The position numbers and the translations under genes are program-made. From Bacteroidales bacterium (GTDB taxonomy: Bacteria; Bacteroidota; Bacteroidia; Bacteroidales; VadinHA17): a DNA stretch of 53,267 bases. Below are positions 33,418 through 43,244 of this stretch, one piece after another. Under the pieces are notes generated by a model that saw nothing but the letters and a program-made list of their open reading frames with translations, was not told where the DNA came from and did no database searches. Positions within the stretch are counted from its first letter, which is position 1; each line of letters starts with the position of its first letter. The stretch spans positions 1 to 53,267 of the forward strand of contig JAAZAP010000296.1 of NCBI GenBank assembly GCA_012514255.1. Reading direction: 5' to 3'.

Positions 33418-36237
33418 ATGAAAAGAACCTTCCTTGCAGCATATATCGCATTTGTACTGCTGATGATAATCACGGCATTGTTCTACCTGAGCCTTTACAG
33501 GAACCAGGTGGAGTATGCCAACAAGCTGCTTGACAGGCAGGTAATGATTGCGGGGAGCGACATTGACAATATCAGCATGTATATCGTCAGCGACCTGGCC
33601 GAGATTGATTTCTCTGATGACATAGCTCTCTTCTTTTCTGATCCTGAGATAAACGAAAGGGCGAAGGAGAAGATGAAGCTCTACTACTCCAGGTATGATG
33701 AGATTGTAGTGGGGCTTATGCTTTACAACATCGAAGGTGATGTTTACACCCTTTTCAAGGACGAGGAGAGAAATTCGTGGCTTGATGGCTCATACCGGGC
33801 TCAGACCGTGCCTGCTATTCACGAAACCGAGAAACTGGAGAGGGACCGTGACAGATACAGGTATTACCAGCCGGTTCTCAAGGATGGAATGGTGCTGGGC
33901 AATCTTGTGATAACCATAGACTTTAATCGATTCTTTTCGGCAACTTTCAACAAGTACAACCTCGAACAATACCAATGGCAATGGGTGGTTGATGATGCCG
34001 GCAACGTTGTGTTTGACAACCATGGCTCCGGCGTCATTTACTCACACCTAGATCGCCTCACCCGGGCCCTGGCAGAAGGAATGGTGGGCAGAATGGACCA
34101 CACCATGAAAGGAGAGGAAGAGGAAGTGGAGATACTCTCTTCCTATTATCCGGTAAATATTTTTAGTCTCGACTTCAGCCTGGTCTTCTCGGCGCCCAAG
34201 GAGTTCTTTCGCAAGTATCTTATCCGTAACTCTCTCATACTGGGTCTGCTGACTTTCTTTACAATTCTCTCCATAATCCTTCTGTTCCGCAGTTTTATCC
34301 GAAAACAATCACACAGGCTGGAAGAGAAGAGAAGTTCTGAGAGCAGCCTCCTCTCCATTCTTGACCAGATGCCTGTAGGATTCATCATTTATAATGAATC
34401 CAGGGAGATTCTCAGGGCCAACAAAAAAGCAGCTACACTCTTTTCGCTGGAGAGTGAAGACGGCATGACAGGCAAGCTGATGCCCGATCTGTCGTGCAAT
34501 GAATATGCCTGTGACGTTGCAGGGGAATTCAGCCAGGGCAGGGTCATCAGGCTTCCCGGCCCAGGAGGCGACAAGATAGTGTTACTCAATTCCATTCCCG
34601 TAGCATGGGAGGGAGGCAATCAGACCCTTGAGGCGCTGATAGACATCACTTCCCTTGAGCTGGCACGCCGGCAGGAGGCTGACGCAAACATAGCCAAGTC
34701 AGAACTTCTGGCCCGCATGAGCTTCGAGATACGCACTCCCCTGAACGGTATCCTGGGGATGACGGAGATGCTCAACAGGTCAGGCGACCTGCCCCCGGAA
34801 TCAAAAGAGATTGCCGGACTGCTCAGGCGCTCGGCCGATCTGCTCCTTAACATCATCAATGACATCTTTGATGTTTCAAAGATGGAGACCGGCAAAATGA
34901 TCCTTGACGAGATACCGTTCCGTCTCAGGGAAGAGGTGGCCTACTGCATGAATTTCGTCAGGCGTCAGAATCCCGAATCATTTGTCAGTTTTGAATCGAA
35001 GATAGACCAGGCTGTGCCGGAGAACCTGATAGGTGATCCATACAGGCTGAGACAGGTTATCACCAACCTGATTACCAATGCAGTAGCCGGCACCCAGACA
35101 GGCGAGATCAGACTTGAATGCCGCGTTAAACAATCAGAAGGCAACAGATATATACTGGTTTTCACTCTCACTGATACCGGCAATACATTTACCAGGGCTG
35201 AGATCAAGAAACTGTTCGGCGACTATATTGCATCATTGAGCGAACGCTCCGAATGGTCTGAGGATCTGAGACTGGGCCCCATCCTTGCCAGACAGCTCGT
35301 GGAGCTAATGGGCGGTGAACTGCAGGCAGAGAGTCCTGCCATGAAAGATGCATCAGGAGTGGAGAAGGGCCTGAAGGTAACCTTTACCATAAGTGTTCAC
35401 CTCAATGAAAAAATATCCAAAAATATTGACCTCAGCAGTTATGATGATCTTTCTGACATACGGACCCTGGTCTTAACCGGTACCCGTGGTCGTGATGACG
35501 ATTTCCTGAGCATCATGCACCGGGTAGGGCTGCCCGTTTCCGTTACCAGCTTCCAGAAGCACACCATCTCGCAGATAAAAACCAGCCTTCAGAACGACCC
35601 CGGCAGGTACATCCTGCTGGTTATCTTCGACGAGCCTGAGGCCGACGGTTTTGAGGTGGCTGAAGCCCTGATGAAGGAAGGCCTGACATCCGAACATATC
35701 GTGCTGATGTTTACCTCCAGGGATCCCAGGGGGCACTACGCCAGGTGCGTTGACATGGGCATTGACCATCTCCTTGTCAAACCGTTTGCAGCAGAAGACC
35801 TGATGAATGTGCTCAAGGAACACTTCCAGGCCCTGAGCGGTAACAGCGCACGCCTGAAGTCTGACAAGTCAGAAGTGCCGGTGATCCTGGTTGTTGATGA
35901 CAACTATCTTAACCGCAAGGTGGTTGGATCACTGCTCAAGGTGCTTAGTGTCAATGCCGAGTATGCTGCAGACGCTGATGAAGCCATAGACAAAGCCCGC
36001 AGCAAATCCTATGACCTGATATTGATGGACCTCATAATGCCAGAGAAGGACGGGTTTGAAGCTGCCCGTACAATACTGGGTTTTGCAGCTGACACACAGA
36101 TAGTCGCTCTCTCTGCTGACAATATGCCGGAGACGAGGCTTAAGGCAGAAAAAACAGGTATGAAGGAGCTTCTCGCCAAGCCGGTCACCGTAGAGGAACT
36201 GAGGCGGGTCATTGACAGGTATCATAAGCCCCGATGA
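33418..36237 (+). CDS. Hybrid sensor with degenerate kinase core (H-to-F in H box) and two receiver domains
   Basis: The 939-residue protein has two TM segments (5-27 and 271-291) around an extracytoplasmic sensor domain, a PAS-like domain (about 312-415), HisKA, HATPase, and two receiver domains. In the H box the phospho-acceptor His is replaced: SFEIRTPLNG, with Phe at residue 436 (TTC at 34723). The ATPase keeps the N-box Asn (NLITNAV) but G1 reads DTGNTFT, and the G2 motif GLGLA reads GPILA. The first receiver lacks an alignable phospho-Asp (VIFDEPEADG); the second (about 820-935) is intact with VVDDN, LMDLIMPEKDG, LSAD and KP. It is probably a phosphorelay scaffold fed in trans; the intact kinase at 38556-39701 is a candidate donor. 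Confidence 0.85.
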   Translation: MKRTFLAAYIAFVLLMIITALFYLSLYRNQVEYANKLLDRQVMIAGSDIDNISMYIVSDLAEIDFSDDIALFFSDPEINERAKEKMKLYYSRYDEIVVGLMLYNIEGDVYTLFKDEERNSWLDGSYRAQTVPAIHETEKLERDRDRYRYYQPVLKDGMVLGNLVITIDFNRFFSATFNKYNLEQYQWQWVVDDAGNVVFDNHGSGVIYSHLDRLTRALAEGMVGRMDHTMKGEEEEVEILSSYYPVNIFSLDFSLVFSAPKEFFRKYLIRNSLILGLLTFFTILSIILLFRSFIRKQSHRLEEKRSSESSLLSILDQMPVGFIIYNESREILRANKKAATLFSLESEDGMTGKLMPDLSCNEYACDVAGEFSQGRVIRLPGPGGDKIVLLNSIPVAWEGGNQTLEALIDITSLELARRQEADANIAKSELLARMSFEIRTPLNGILGMTEMLNRSGDLPPESKEIAGLLRRSADLLLNIINDIFDVSKMETGKMILDEIPFRLREEVAYCMNFVRRQNPESFVSFESKIDQAVPENLIGDPYRLRQVITNLITNAVAGTQTGEIRLECRVKQSEGNRYILVFTLTDTGNTFTRAEIKKLFGDYIASLSERSEWSEDLRLGPILARQLVELMGGELQAESPAMKDASGVEKGLKVTFTISVHLNEKISKNIDLSSYDDLSDIRTLVLTGTRGRDDDFLSIMHRVGLPVSVTSFQKHTISQIKTSLQNDPGRYILLVIFDEPEADGFEVAEALMKEGLTSEHIVLMFTSRDPRGHYARCVDMGIDHLLVKPFAAEDLMNVLKEHFQALSGNSARLKSDKSEVPVILVVDDNYLNRKVVGSLLKVLSVNAEYAADADEAIDKARSKSYDLILMDLIMPEKDGFEAARTILGFAADTQIVALSADNMPETRLKAEKTGMKELLAKPVTVEELRRVIDRYHKPR

Positions 36238-36240
36238 TTT

Positions 36241-37278
36241 ATGATGCCGGACTTTAAAAAAATCCCTGCCGGTAAATTTCTGAATCTCAGAAAGACTATA
36301 CCTGTCGCTGATGTGAGATCACCCGGCGAATACACTGCGGGTCATATTCCGGGAGCTGTCAATATCCCTCTTTTTGATGATGCCCAGAGGGCGGAAGTGG
36401 GCACCCTCTACAAGAAAGAAGGCAGAACCAGGGCTTTGCTGCGCGGCATTGACCTCGCAGGACCCGTTATGTCAGGGAAACTGAAGCGAGCCATGGAGAT
36501 TGCCCCGGACCGTCAGCTCCTGCTCTACTGCTGGAGAGGGGGCATGCGCTCCAGAGCCATCGCCTGGCTGTGCTCTGTCGGCGACCTGAAACCAGTACTC
36601 CTGGAGGGTGGGTATAAGGCATACCGTAATCATATCCTGACATACATGGCCGGGGAAAGGAGGTACATTATTCTGGGAGGTCTCACCGGCAGTGGCAAGA
36701 CCGGTATACTGCGTCATATGAAATCAGCCGGCTATCAGGTAACAGACCTGGAACAGCTGGCCGCACACAGGGGCTCGGCCTTTGGTGCTCTCGGACAACC
36801 GCCGCAACCCTCCTCCGAACACTTCGCAAACCTTCTCTATGATGATCTCTCGTCACATGATGAGAAGAACCCCGTATGGCTTGAAGATGAAAGCCGCAAT
36901 ATTGGCACGGTGTTTATGCCTGACTGCTTCTTTGAGAGGATGCAGGCTGCCCCGGTGGTGGCGCTTATGATGAGCATAGAAACACGGATGCCCAGGTTGC
37001 TGGAGGAGTATACATCATTCCCGGTTGAACAGATCATGGCATCAGTAATAAAGATCTCAAAAAGACTGGGAGGCGACCGTACCCGGGAGGCTCTTGAAGC
37101 CCTTAAGAGAGGTGATTACCCGACAGCTATCAGGATCACCCTTGAGTACTATGATAAATCATATCATTATGGGCTGTCAAAGAGGCCTGAAGGACAGGTT
37201 ATCTACATTAACACTGAAACTGATGATGTGGCAGTGAACGCAGCCCTCGTCATGGAAGCAGCAGAGGATGTGAAATAA
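36241..37278 (+). CDS. mnmH: tRNA 2-selenouridine/geranyl-2-thiouridine synthase
   Basis: The 345-residue protein joins an N-terminal rhodanese domain (active-site Cys in YCWRGGMRSRA near residue 97) to a P-loop domain (GGLTGSGKTGIL near 140). This is the SelU/MnmH architecture, which geranylates and then selenates 2-thiouridine at U34 of tRNAs using selenophosphate. mnmG in this window acts on the same tRNA position. No selD is present here, so selenium supply must be encoded elsewhere. It is 3 bp downstream of the hybrid sensor gene and ends 2 bp from the convergent U32 gene. Confidence 0.93.
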   Translation: MMPDFKKIPAGKFLNLRKTIPVADVRSPGEYTAGHIPGAVNIPLFDDAQRAEVGTLYKKEGRTRALLRGIDLAGPVMSGKLKRAMEIAPDRQLLLYCWRGGMRSRAIAWLCSVGDLKPVLLEGGYKAYRNHILTYMAGERRYIILGGLTGSGKTGILRHMKSAGYQVTDLEQLAAHRGSAFGALGQPPQPSSEHFANLLYDDLSSHDEKNPVWLEDESRNIGTVFMPDCFFERMQAAPVVALMMSIETRMPRLLEEYTSFPVEQIMASVIKISKRLGGDRTREALEALKRGDYPTAIRITLEYYDKSYHYGLSKRPEGQVIYINTETDDVAVNAALVMEAAEDVK

Positions 37279-37280
37279 AT

Positions 37281-38540
37281 CTATTCCTGCTTCAGGTCAG
37301 AGGTGTCAATCCACCTGAAAACCCTGTCAGAACGCCTTACCTTTTCATCGGTTTTTACCGAACACACCTCTCCGCGCGGAACCATCACGACATCATTTTC
37401 CGATGCATCCCTCAGCCCGGTCACGGTTTGCCATACCAGGCCCGTGGAAGGTCCGGTGATCAGAAGCTGATCTCCTTCCTTAATACTGCCCGTCTCCAGT
37501 TTTATCTCCGCCACTCCGGGCCTGGGGAAATAGTTGGTTACCTTACCCAGGTAGATCTTTCTTTTTGTGGCTGATGAGCCATAGGTTGTGGTCCACTCTC
37601 CAAGCCTCTGTCCGAGGTAATATCCATCCCAGAATCCCCTGTTGAAGACACTCTCCAGTTGATTCATCCATCCTTCCACCTTTTCCCTGCCGAAAGTGCC
37701 GTCAGCCACTGCCGCAGCCGCCTCGCCATAGCAACGTGATACTGTTTCAACATATTCCGGTGGCCTGGCCCTGCCCTCGATCTTCAGCACCCTGGCTCCT
37801 GCATCAATGATCTGGTCAAGAAATCCAATGGTACACAGGTCTTTGGGTGACATGATATATTGGTTGTCAATGTCCAGCTCATAACCAGTTTCCCTGTCCC
37901 TGACGGTATACCCACGTCTGCATGTCTGGTAGCAGTTACCCCTGTTGGCGGAGGCATTGTACTCATGGAGACTGAGATAGCACTTGCCTGACACTGCCAT
38001 GCAGAGGGCACCGTGGACAAACATCTCCAGCCTCACGGGGCGGCCACCGGGACCAAGTATATTATTACTATTGATGGCCTCATGTATCATTTTAACCTGT
38101 TGCAGGTTAAGTTCTCTTGACAGTACTGCCACATCAGCCCACCCGGAGTAAAACTTCAGCGCCTCGTAATTGGAGACATTAAGCTGGGTGGAGAGATGAA
38201 CCCCGATACCTTTTTCCCTGGCAGCGAGTATTGCTGCCTGATCGGTGGCAATCACGGCCGTAACTCCGGCCTTTGATGCTTCATCAAGCAGTCTGTTCAT
38301 CTCACCTATCTCCTCGTCATAGACCACTATATTCAGGGTCAGGTAGCTCAGCAGCCCGTGCTTTTTACAGTAGTCAACTATTTCAGGCAGATCAGCCGCG
38401 GTGAAATTGTGTGATGATCGAGTCCTCATATTCATCTTTTCCACACCGAAATAGACGGAGTCAGCGCCACCGCTGACGGCTGCATGCAACGACTCCCACG
38501 AACCGGCCGGGGCCATTATTTCTATATCGCTTTTCTTCAC
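37281..38540 (-). CDS. U32-family peptidase / tRNA hydroxylation protein TrhP-like
   Basis: The 419-residue protein has the U32 signature EMFVHGALCMAVSGKCYLS near residue 170, with the following NRGNCYQTCRRGY cysteines. It begins MAPAGSWESLHAAVSGGADSVYFG in the TIM-barrel half, and its C-terminal beta domain is about residues 330-419. E. coli TrhP (YegQ) hydroxylates U34 in some tRNAs and RlhA acts on 23S rRNA; either role is possible, and collagenase activity is unlikely. It is the last gene of the pepE-asmA-kinase-U32 operon. TrhP would share U34 as target with MnmG and MnmH. Confidence 0.9.
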   Translation of the reverse strand: MKKSDIEIMAPAGSWESLHAAVSGGADSVYFGVEKMNMRTRSSHNFTAADLPEIVDYCKKHGLLSYLTLNIVVYDEEIGEMNRLLDEASKAGVTAVIATDQAAILAAREKGIGVHLSTQLNVSNYEALKFYSGWADVAVLSRELNLQQVKMIHEAINSNNILGPGGRPVRLEMFVHGALCMAVSGKCYLSLHEYNASANRGNCYQTCRRGYTVRDRETGYELDIDNQYIMSPKDLCTIGFLDQIIDAGARVLKIEGRARPPEYVETVSRCYGEAAAAVADGTFGREKVEGWMNQLESVFNRGFWDGYYLGQRLGEWTTTYGSSATKRKIYLGKVTNYFPRPGVAEIKLETGSIKEGDQLLITGPSTGLVWQTVTGLRDASENDVVMVPRGEVCSVKTDEKVRRSDRVFRWIDTSDLKQE

Positions 38541-38555
38541 TCCGGAACTGTTTTA

Positions 38556-39701
38556 TCAATCCTTCTTGTTCAGTAATATCCGCATACAGCTTCCATGGCC
38601 CGGCTCTGAACGAAGCACAAATATCTTTCCCCTGTGATATTGTTCAACTATCCTCTTTGACAGTGAAAGGCCAAGGCCCCAGCCACGTTCGCGGGTGGTG
38701 TAACCCGGCTTGAAGATTGTTTTGAAATCCTTTCGCGGGATTCCCCGGCCAGTGTCTTCAACGTCAATTACGGCTTCGCTGTGATGCTCTGTAAGCCTGA
38801 TTGTTATCACCCCGCTGCCTTTCATGGCGTCAGCGGAGTTCTTTACCAGGTTTTCAATGACCCATCCCAGCAGAACCGGATTGAATGGTATTGCAGTACA
38901 TCCTGTGGTTTCATCCTCCACCCTGAGATCAATTGTTGAAGCTATCCTCTTCCTCAGGTAAGAGGCCGTTGATTCTGCCAGTAACGGCAGATTTTCATAC
39001 TGAAGCTTAGGTTTTGAACCTATCAGGGAAAAACGTTCTGCCACACGGCTCAGTCTCTCAACGTCGGCAGGCAACTCCTCGGCAATGTCTGTGCCGGGGT
39101 ACCTGCTGCTTATTATCTCACTCCATGCCGAAAGTGAAGAGGTGGGTGTTCCAAGCTGGTGAGCCGTCTCCCTGGAGAGGCCTACCCATACCTGATTCTG
39201 CTCCGCCATTCGCGATGCACTGAATGCCACATATGCCACTCCTATGAACAGCAGAATCACTCCGAGCTGAATGTAGGGATAGACCCGGAGCTGACGCAGA
39301 AGGGTGCTTTCACGGTAATAAAGATGGTTGACAACCCCGTTTGGCAGTTCGATGGAGATGGGAGCATTCCGCTTCGCCATGCGCTTGAGCTCTCTGACCA
39401 TGGCAAGGGTATCAGTGGCAATGGAGGCTGGGAGATTTCTCTGGGAGAGAATGCTCTCTTCCTCATCTATCAGTATTACAGGCACGGTGGTGTTGTCCTC
39501 GATGATACTGAAAAGAAACTCGAAGTCGTCAGAGATTACCAGCCTGCGCGTCGCTTCCGCCCATTGCTCCGCCTTCTTCCGCTCTTCCTCCTTGAGCTTG
39601 TCTACCAGGTCATTGGTGTAAAAGAGCGATCCGAGGCCTATGACCACGGCGAAGATGAGCAGCAGCACCTTCCAGAGAAGTCGTTTGCGGTAAATGTCCA
39701 T
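38556..39701 (-). CDS. Membrane sensor histidine kinase (HQLGTP type)
   Basis: The 381-residue kinase has an N-terminal TM segment (about 8-29), a small periplasmic domain and a second TM (about 146-165). The H box reads ETAHQLGTPTSSL near residue 183, a variant common in Bacteroidota, with His intact. N, G1 and G2 boxes are normal (NLVKNSADAM, DTGRGIP, GWGLGLSLSK). No receiver domain is attached and no response regulator gene adjoins it. It is 3 bp after the AsmA-like gene and 15 bp before the U32 gene. It could phosphorylate the intact second receiver of the nearby hybrid sensor, which lacks its own acceptor His. Confidence 0.9.
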   Translation of the reverse strand: MDIYRKRLLWKVLLLIFAVVIGLGSLFYTNDLVDKLKEEERKKAEQWAEATRRLVISDDFEFLFSIIEDNTTVPVILIDEEESILSQRNLPASIATDTLAMVRELKRMAKRNAPISIELPNGVVNHLYYRESTLLRQLRVYPYIQLGVILLFIGVAYVAFSASRMAEQNQVWVGLSRETAHQLGTPTSSLSAWSEIISSRYPGTDIAEELPADVERLSRVAERFSLIGSKPKLQYENLPLLAESTASYLRKRIASTIDLRVEDETTGCTAIPFNPVLLGWVIENLVKNSADAMKGSGVITIRLTEHHSEAVIDVEDTGRGIPRKDFKTIFKPGYTTRERGWGLGLSLSKRIVEQYHRGKIFVLRSEPGHGSCMRILLNKKD

Positions 39702-39704
39702 TGG

Positions 39705-42308
39705 TTATCTTTTCTTTTTAAGAAGTATCCTTAAAGGGCTCTCCTTTACCTCCTGCTGATGCGTTACCGTATCTGCGGCCTGCTCCCTGCCTTCCTCCCA
39801 GGTGACGCTGAACCTGGGCTTGCTCTCCCGGGGCTTTATCCGTGTGGTGTCTGTCTCATACCATCCGTACTCTTCGTTGAGTATGCCCTTCAGGGTCTGT
39901 TTCTCTATGGCTATATCACTCTTTATGTTATCCTGTGCCTGACCAAAATCATAACCAACAGATGTTTTGTCGTTTACGCATTCTATCTTCAGCGGGACTG
40001 TGACTTTACCGCTGCCGTCAACCTTCACCTGTCCCATAGCGCTTGCTCCCCTGTTGCGCTCCCTGGCCTTACGGCTCAGCACCTCTGAGAGGAGCAGCCG
40101 CACATGATATGAATAATCGCCCTCAAAGTCATGTGTGCCATAAACTGTGAAATTGACCGCCGAGGAATTTATCAGCATCTTGGGTATTGATACGGTTGCG
40201 TTGTTTATGAACAGGTCGTTCTCCATTCTTGAGAAGCTGATATTTCTGAGTTCATCCAGGTCAAGGTATGATGAGAGGCTTTCGGCGGGAGCAAAGCTTA
40301 AAAGTTTTCCATCTGTTATCAGGAGGTGAGCTTCTGCCACAATCCCTTTGTGTAACATGGCAAAGGAGCTGTCAAGTGGAGACAGCACCGTAACGGTGCC
40401 GGTGAGATCTCCCTGCAGGTTATCACTTACTATGAAATCCTGCCCGAAATTATTGAATGAGGAAAAGGTTTTGTTTATATCAATCTCCTTTACATCAAGG
40501 ATGGTCCTTGTGATGTATCCGCCCTCCTTCTGCCTTCCCAGCATGAACTCCCCGGCAATGAGCCCGTCGAGCCCTTCTGCCTTCACCCTGTCAAAATTGT
40601 AGACATAGGGCCTGTAGGTTAAACCGGCACTGAAGTCGGCAGCCCTTAAATTCCTGAATATCAGGCTGTCAATATAAAGGTTGATATTTGCCGCAACATT
40701 TCCGGGGAACAGGTCCGGGGATTTCCTGGCAGTCATCAGGGTATCACTCTTTTCAGTGGTGAAAGAGGAAGTTACTATCCTGTCTGCATGCAGATCGCCT
40801 GTAATGTCAAGCGTCTCTGACCTGCCTGATATCCATGGAATAAATTTCTTCATTACCGCGTTAAGGGTGATATGCTGTTCTCTGAAGGTTAATGACAGGT
40901 TCTCTGCCCTCAGGTCATTTTTGACGCTTATTGACCCGTTCATGTCGGAGAGTACCACGCCCTGATCCCCGGCTGATGCCCCGAAATCATTGAAGAGGAG
41001 TGAGATATCAGGTTTGAGGTGCGGCAGTGCAGCTATAATTGGCATATCCTGCGGGATGGTCCCTGCCAGGCGTATGCTTCCCGATACTGTCCCTTTTTGA
41101 TCACTTATATATCCTGATTTAAAGATCCTGCTCAGGTCATCAAAATCGAGATCGCCGTCAAATGCCAGGGTCACATGAGGCCTGGTGAGGTTGTTAAGCA
41201 TGAATGAGCCTTTCATTGAGGCTGAGCCGTACCTGGCAGAGAGATCGTCAACAGTTATGCGGAATGTCTCCGCTGAGTTATGGTCGCCATTGGTGATGCT
41301 TCCGCTGAACTCCAGGTTATTCACCCTGAATCCGCTGGCTGAGTGGCTCATTTTCCCGTTCGTGAGTCCGAAGGTAACATCGACATGAGGCTTGCCGGCT
41401 TCGCCGTATGGCCCTGAGATAGTGCATGTCAGATCAAGTATCCCGGCTGGAGAGAAAGTGCCGGTGAACGATTTGAGATTATCGGGCAGCCTGGAGATGA
41501 GTGACGTAATGCTTATCTTCTTTCCGTCGATGGACATATTGAGTGTTGAGGCGGAATAGTTGATGTTGCCGCTGACATCAAATTTCAGGTCAGCTACCGA
41601 GAGTGATCCTTTGGCCACTGAGAGTGAGCTGGCTGATTTGCGGAGTTTGACGGCAGCTGTGACAGGGATATCCCTGATGGTGTTGCCGTTCAGGCTCACA
41701 GAGTCTATTTGCGTATCCAGTATGGTATTGAGGTAGATGCCTGTCCGGAAGATCTCGCCGCCGAGGGCAGCCTGTCTGATGATACCTGATGCCCTCATTT
41801 CTGAGCTTCGGTCATTATATGCTGCGCTGATGTTTACCGCGCTGATATTCTTCAGTTTCACATTCTTTCCGGTCCCTTTCTTTTGGGGCATAACCCGGTA
41901 GTTGATATCTCCCCTCCTGTCCGTCAGCAGGTTCACCTCTCCGTCCCTGGCAGTGATTGACCTGATCGCAACCGTCCCTGTCAGCAGTGAGGGCGTTGAC
42001 ACTGTCAGCGAGAGTGATGAAGCATAGAGCAGGGTGTCATTGTCCTCATTCTTTAACTGTGTCCTGTCATAAAAGGGTGATGGTTCAACCAGCAGGTTGC
42101 TGAACCTGACTGTGATATTTGGGAAAGACTCAAAAATGGTAAGGCGAAGGTTACCGTATGAGATTTTTGTATCAACGCTCTCATTCACCTTGCGTACGAG
42201 TGTGCCGGTAACCTTCTCCTGCCAGATGACGGCAGCGATACCGGGCACCAGTATGGCCAGCATCAGGAGGCCTCCGGCAAAAAGAGTTATTTTTTTTACC
42301 AGTTTCAT
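39705..42308 (-). CDS. AsmA-family envelope protein
   Basis: The 867-residue protein has one N-terminal TM helix (about 7-30), then a very long beta-rich periplasmic region. The AsmA domain is recognisable from the start (YGNLRLTIFESFPNITVRFSNLLVEP) and again near the C terminus (IVAEAHLLITDGKLLSFAPAESLSSYLD and the DFEGDYSYHVRLLLSEVL stretch). AsmA-like proteins are thought to bridge membranes and move phospholipids to the outer membrane. The C-terminal 60 residues are hydrophilic, rich in Arg, Lys and Glu. It lies in one operon between pepE (21 bp) and the histidine kinase (3 bp). Confidence 0.85.
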   Translation of the reverse strand: MKLVKKITLFAGGLLMLAILVPGIAAVIWQEKVTGTLVRKVNESVDTKISYGNLRLTIFESFPNITVRFSNLLVEPSPFYDRTQLKNEDNDTLLYASSLSLTVSTPSLLTGTVAIRSITARDGEVNLLTDRRGDINYRVMPQKKGTGKNVKLKNISAVNISAAYNDRSSEMRASGIIRQAALGGEIFRTGIYLNTILDTQIDSVSLNGNTIRDIPVTAAVKLRKSASSLSVAKGSLSVADLKFDVSGNINYSASTLNMSIDGKKISITSLISRLPDNLKSFTGTFSPAGILDLTCTISGPYGEAGKPHVDVTFGLTNGKMSHSASGFRVNNLEFSGSITNGDHNSAETFRITVDDLSARYGSASMKGSFMLNNLTRPHVTLAFDGDLDFDDLSRIFKSGYISDQKGTVSGSIRLAGTIPQDMPIIAALPHLKPDISLLFNDFGASAGDQGVVLSDMNGSISVKNDLRAENLSLTFREQHITLNAVMKKFIPWISGRSETLDITGDLHADRIVTSSFTTEKSDTLMTARKSPDLFPGNVAANINLYIDSLIFRNLRAADFSAGLTYRPYVYNFDRVKAEGLDGLIAGEFMLGRQKEGGYITRTILDVKEIDINKTFSSFNNFGQDFIVSDNLQGDLTGTVTVLSPLDSSFAMLHKGIVAEAHLLITDGKLLSFAPAESLSSYLDLDELRNISFSRMENDLFINNATVSIPKMLINSSAVNFTVYGTHDFEGDYSYHVRLLLSEVLSRKARERNRGASAMGQVKVDGSGKVTVPLKIECVNDKTSVGYDFGQAQDNIKSDIAIEKQTLKGILNEEYGWYETDTTRIKPRESKPRFSVTWEEGREQAADTVTHQQEVKESPLRILLKKKR

Positions 42309-42329
42309 TGTGCCGGGTGGCGCTGTTGT

Positions 42330-43049
42330 TTACTTTTTCCTCTTCTTCAGCAGGATGCCAAGATCACTGCCCGGGGCAGCCTCAATGGGTGCACTGCCGA
42401 ACCTGAAGATGCGTGCGTTGCGCGGGCCGATCAGCGACAGCTTCCTGCCCTCAAGCAGGAACATGGTCCCTTCACGCAGCCCGGCAACATAAATATCCCT
42501 GTTGACCTCAATGAATTCTTCTATCCTTTGCTCCCTTGTCTCGCCGGCGTGGCCCGCCGGATTGGCATCGAGATAGTGGGGATTGATCTGGAAGGGGATA
42601 AGCCCGAACGCCCTGAATGATGAGGGAGCGGTGACAGGCATGTCATTGGTGGTCATGATGGTGGGACAGACCACGTTCGATCCTGCGCTCCAGCCTATAT
42701 AGGGAGTACCACCAAGGACCTTCTTTCTCACCGGTGCTATCAGTTTGTTTTCCCTGAGACACCTGAGCAGCATCCATGTATTCCCGCCGCCGACAACTAT
42801 GGCCGGGGCATCCATCACTGCCTTCATCGGGTCCTTGAATCGGTGAATGGATACCACATCGTGCCCCACTTCATTGAAACGTTTTCTCACTTTTGCCTCG
42901 TAATCGTCATAGGAGAAGGTAACAGCTGCATAAGGAATGAACAGGGCCTTTACCTTTTTGCTACCCAGGAACTCCCTGATGTTGTTCTTCGGATAATCAA
43001 GATATGCCTCCCCGGCATTGGTTGAATTGCTGATAAGAAGTAGTCTCAT
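42330..43049 (-). CDS. pepE: Dipeptidase E (peptidase S51)
   Basis: The 239-residue enzyme hydrolyses dipeptides with N-terminal Asp. The nucleophile elbow GWSAGSN with catalytic Ser is near residue 120, preceded by AIVVGGGNTWMLLR, which is the family's conserved strand-turn. The NPHYLDANPAGHAGETR segment with catalytic His is near residue 157. The length equals that of E. coli PepE. It heads a minus-strand operon with the AsmA-like protein, kinase and U32 peptidase. Confidence 0.93.
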   Translation of the reverse strand: MRLLLISNSTNAGEAYLDYPKNNIREFLGSKKVKALFIPYAAVTFSYDDYEAKVRKRFNEVGHDVVSIHRFKDPMKAVMDAPAIVVGGGNTWMLLRCLRENKLIAPVRKKVLGGTPYIGWSAGSNVVCPTIMTTNDMPVTAPSSFRAFGLIPFQINPHYLDANPAGHAGETREQRIEEFIEVNRDIYVAGLREGTMFLLEGRKLSLIGPRNARIFRFGSAPIEAAPGSDLGILLKKRKK

Positions 43050-43183
43050 TTTTATCTTTCTTTTGCATGTTTTGCAGGGTCAGAATACTGATTCACTGTC
43101 CCCTGCGTCACCGGCTCAAACTTACGTAAAATCACCCGGTTTTGCACGCATAAAAAACCGGACTCATTTCAGGCGGTAAGATA

Positions 43184-43221
43184 TAAAAAAAAGAGAGGGC
43201 ATCAGTCTCAATGCCCTCTCT
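43184..43221 (-). terminator. Intrinsic terminator after the outer-membrane protein gene
   Basis: On the minus strand an 11-bp stem AGAGAGGGCAT/ATGCCCTCTCT with an 8-nt loop is followed by TTTTTTTT. It lies 24 bp past the barrel protein stop codon, ending the sigma-factor operon. Confidence 0.85.
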
Positions 43222-43244
43222 GTTCATACGTTCGTTCTTGTCTG

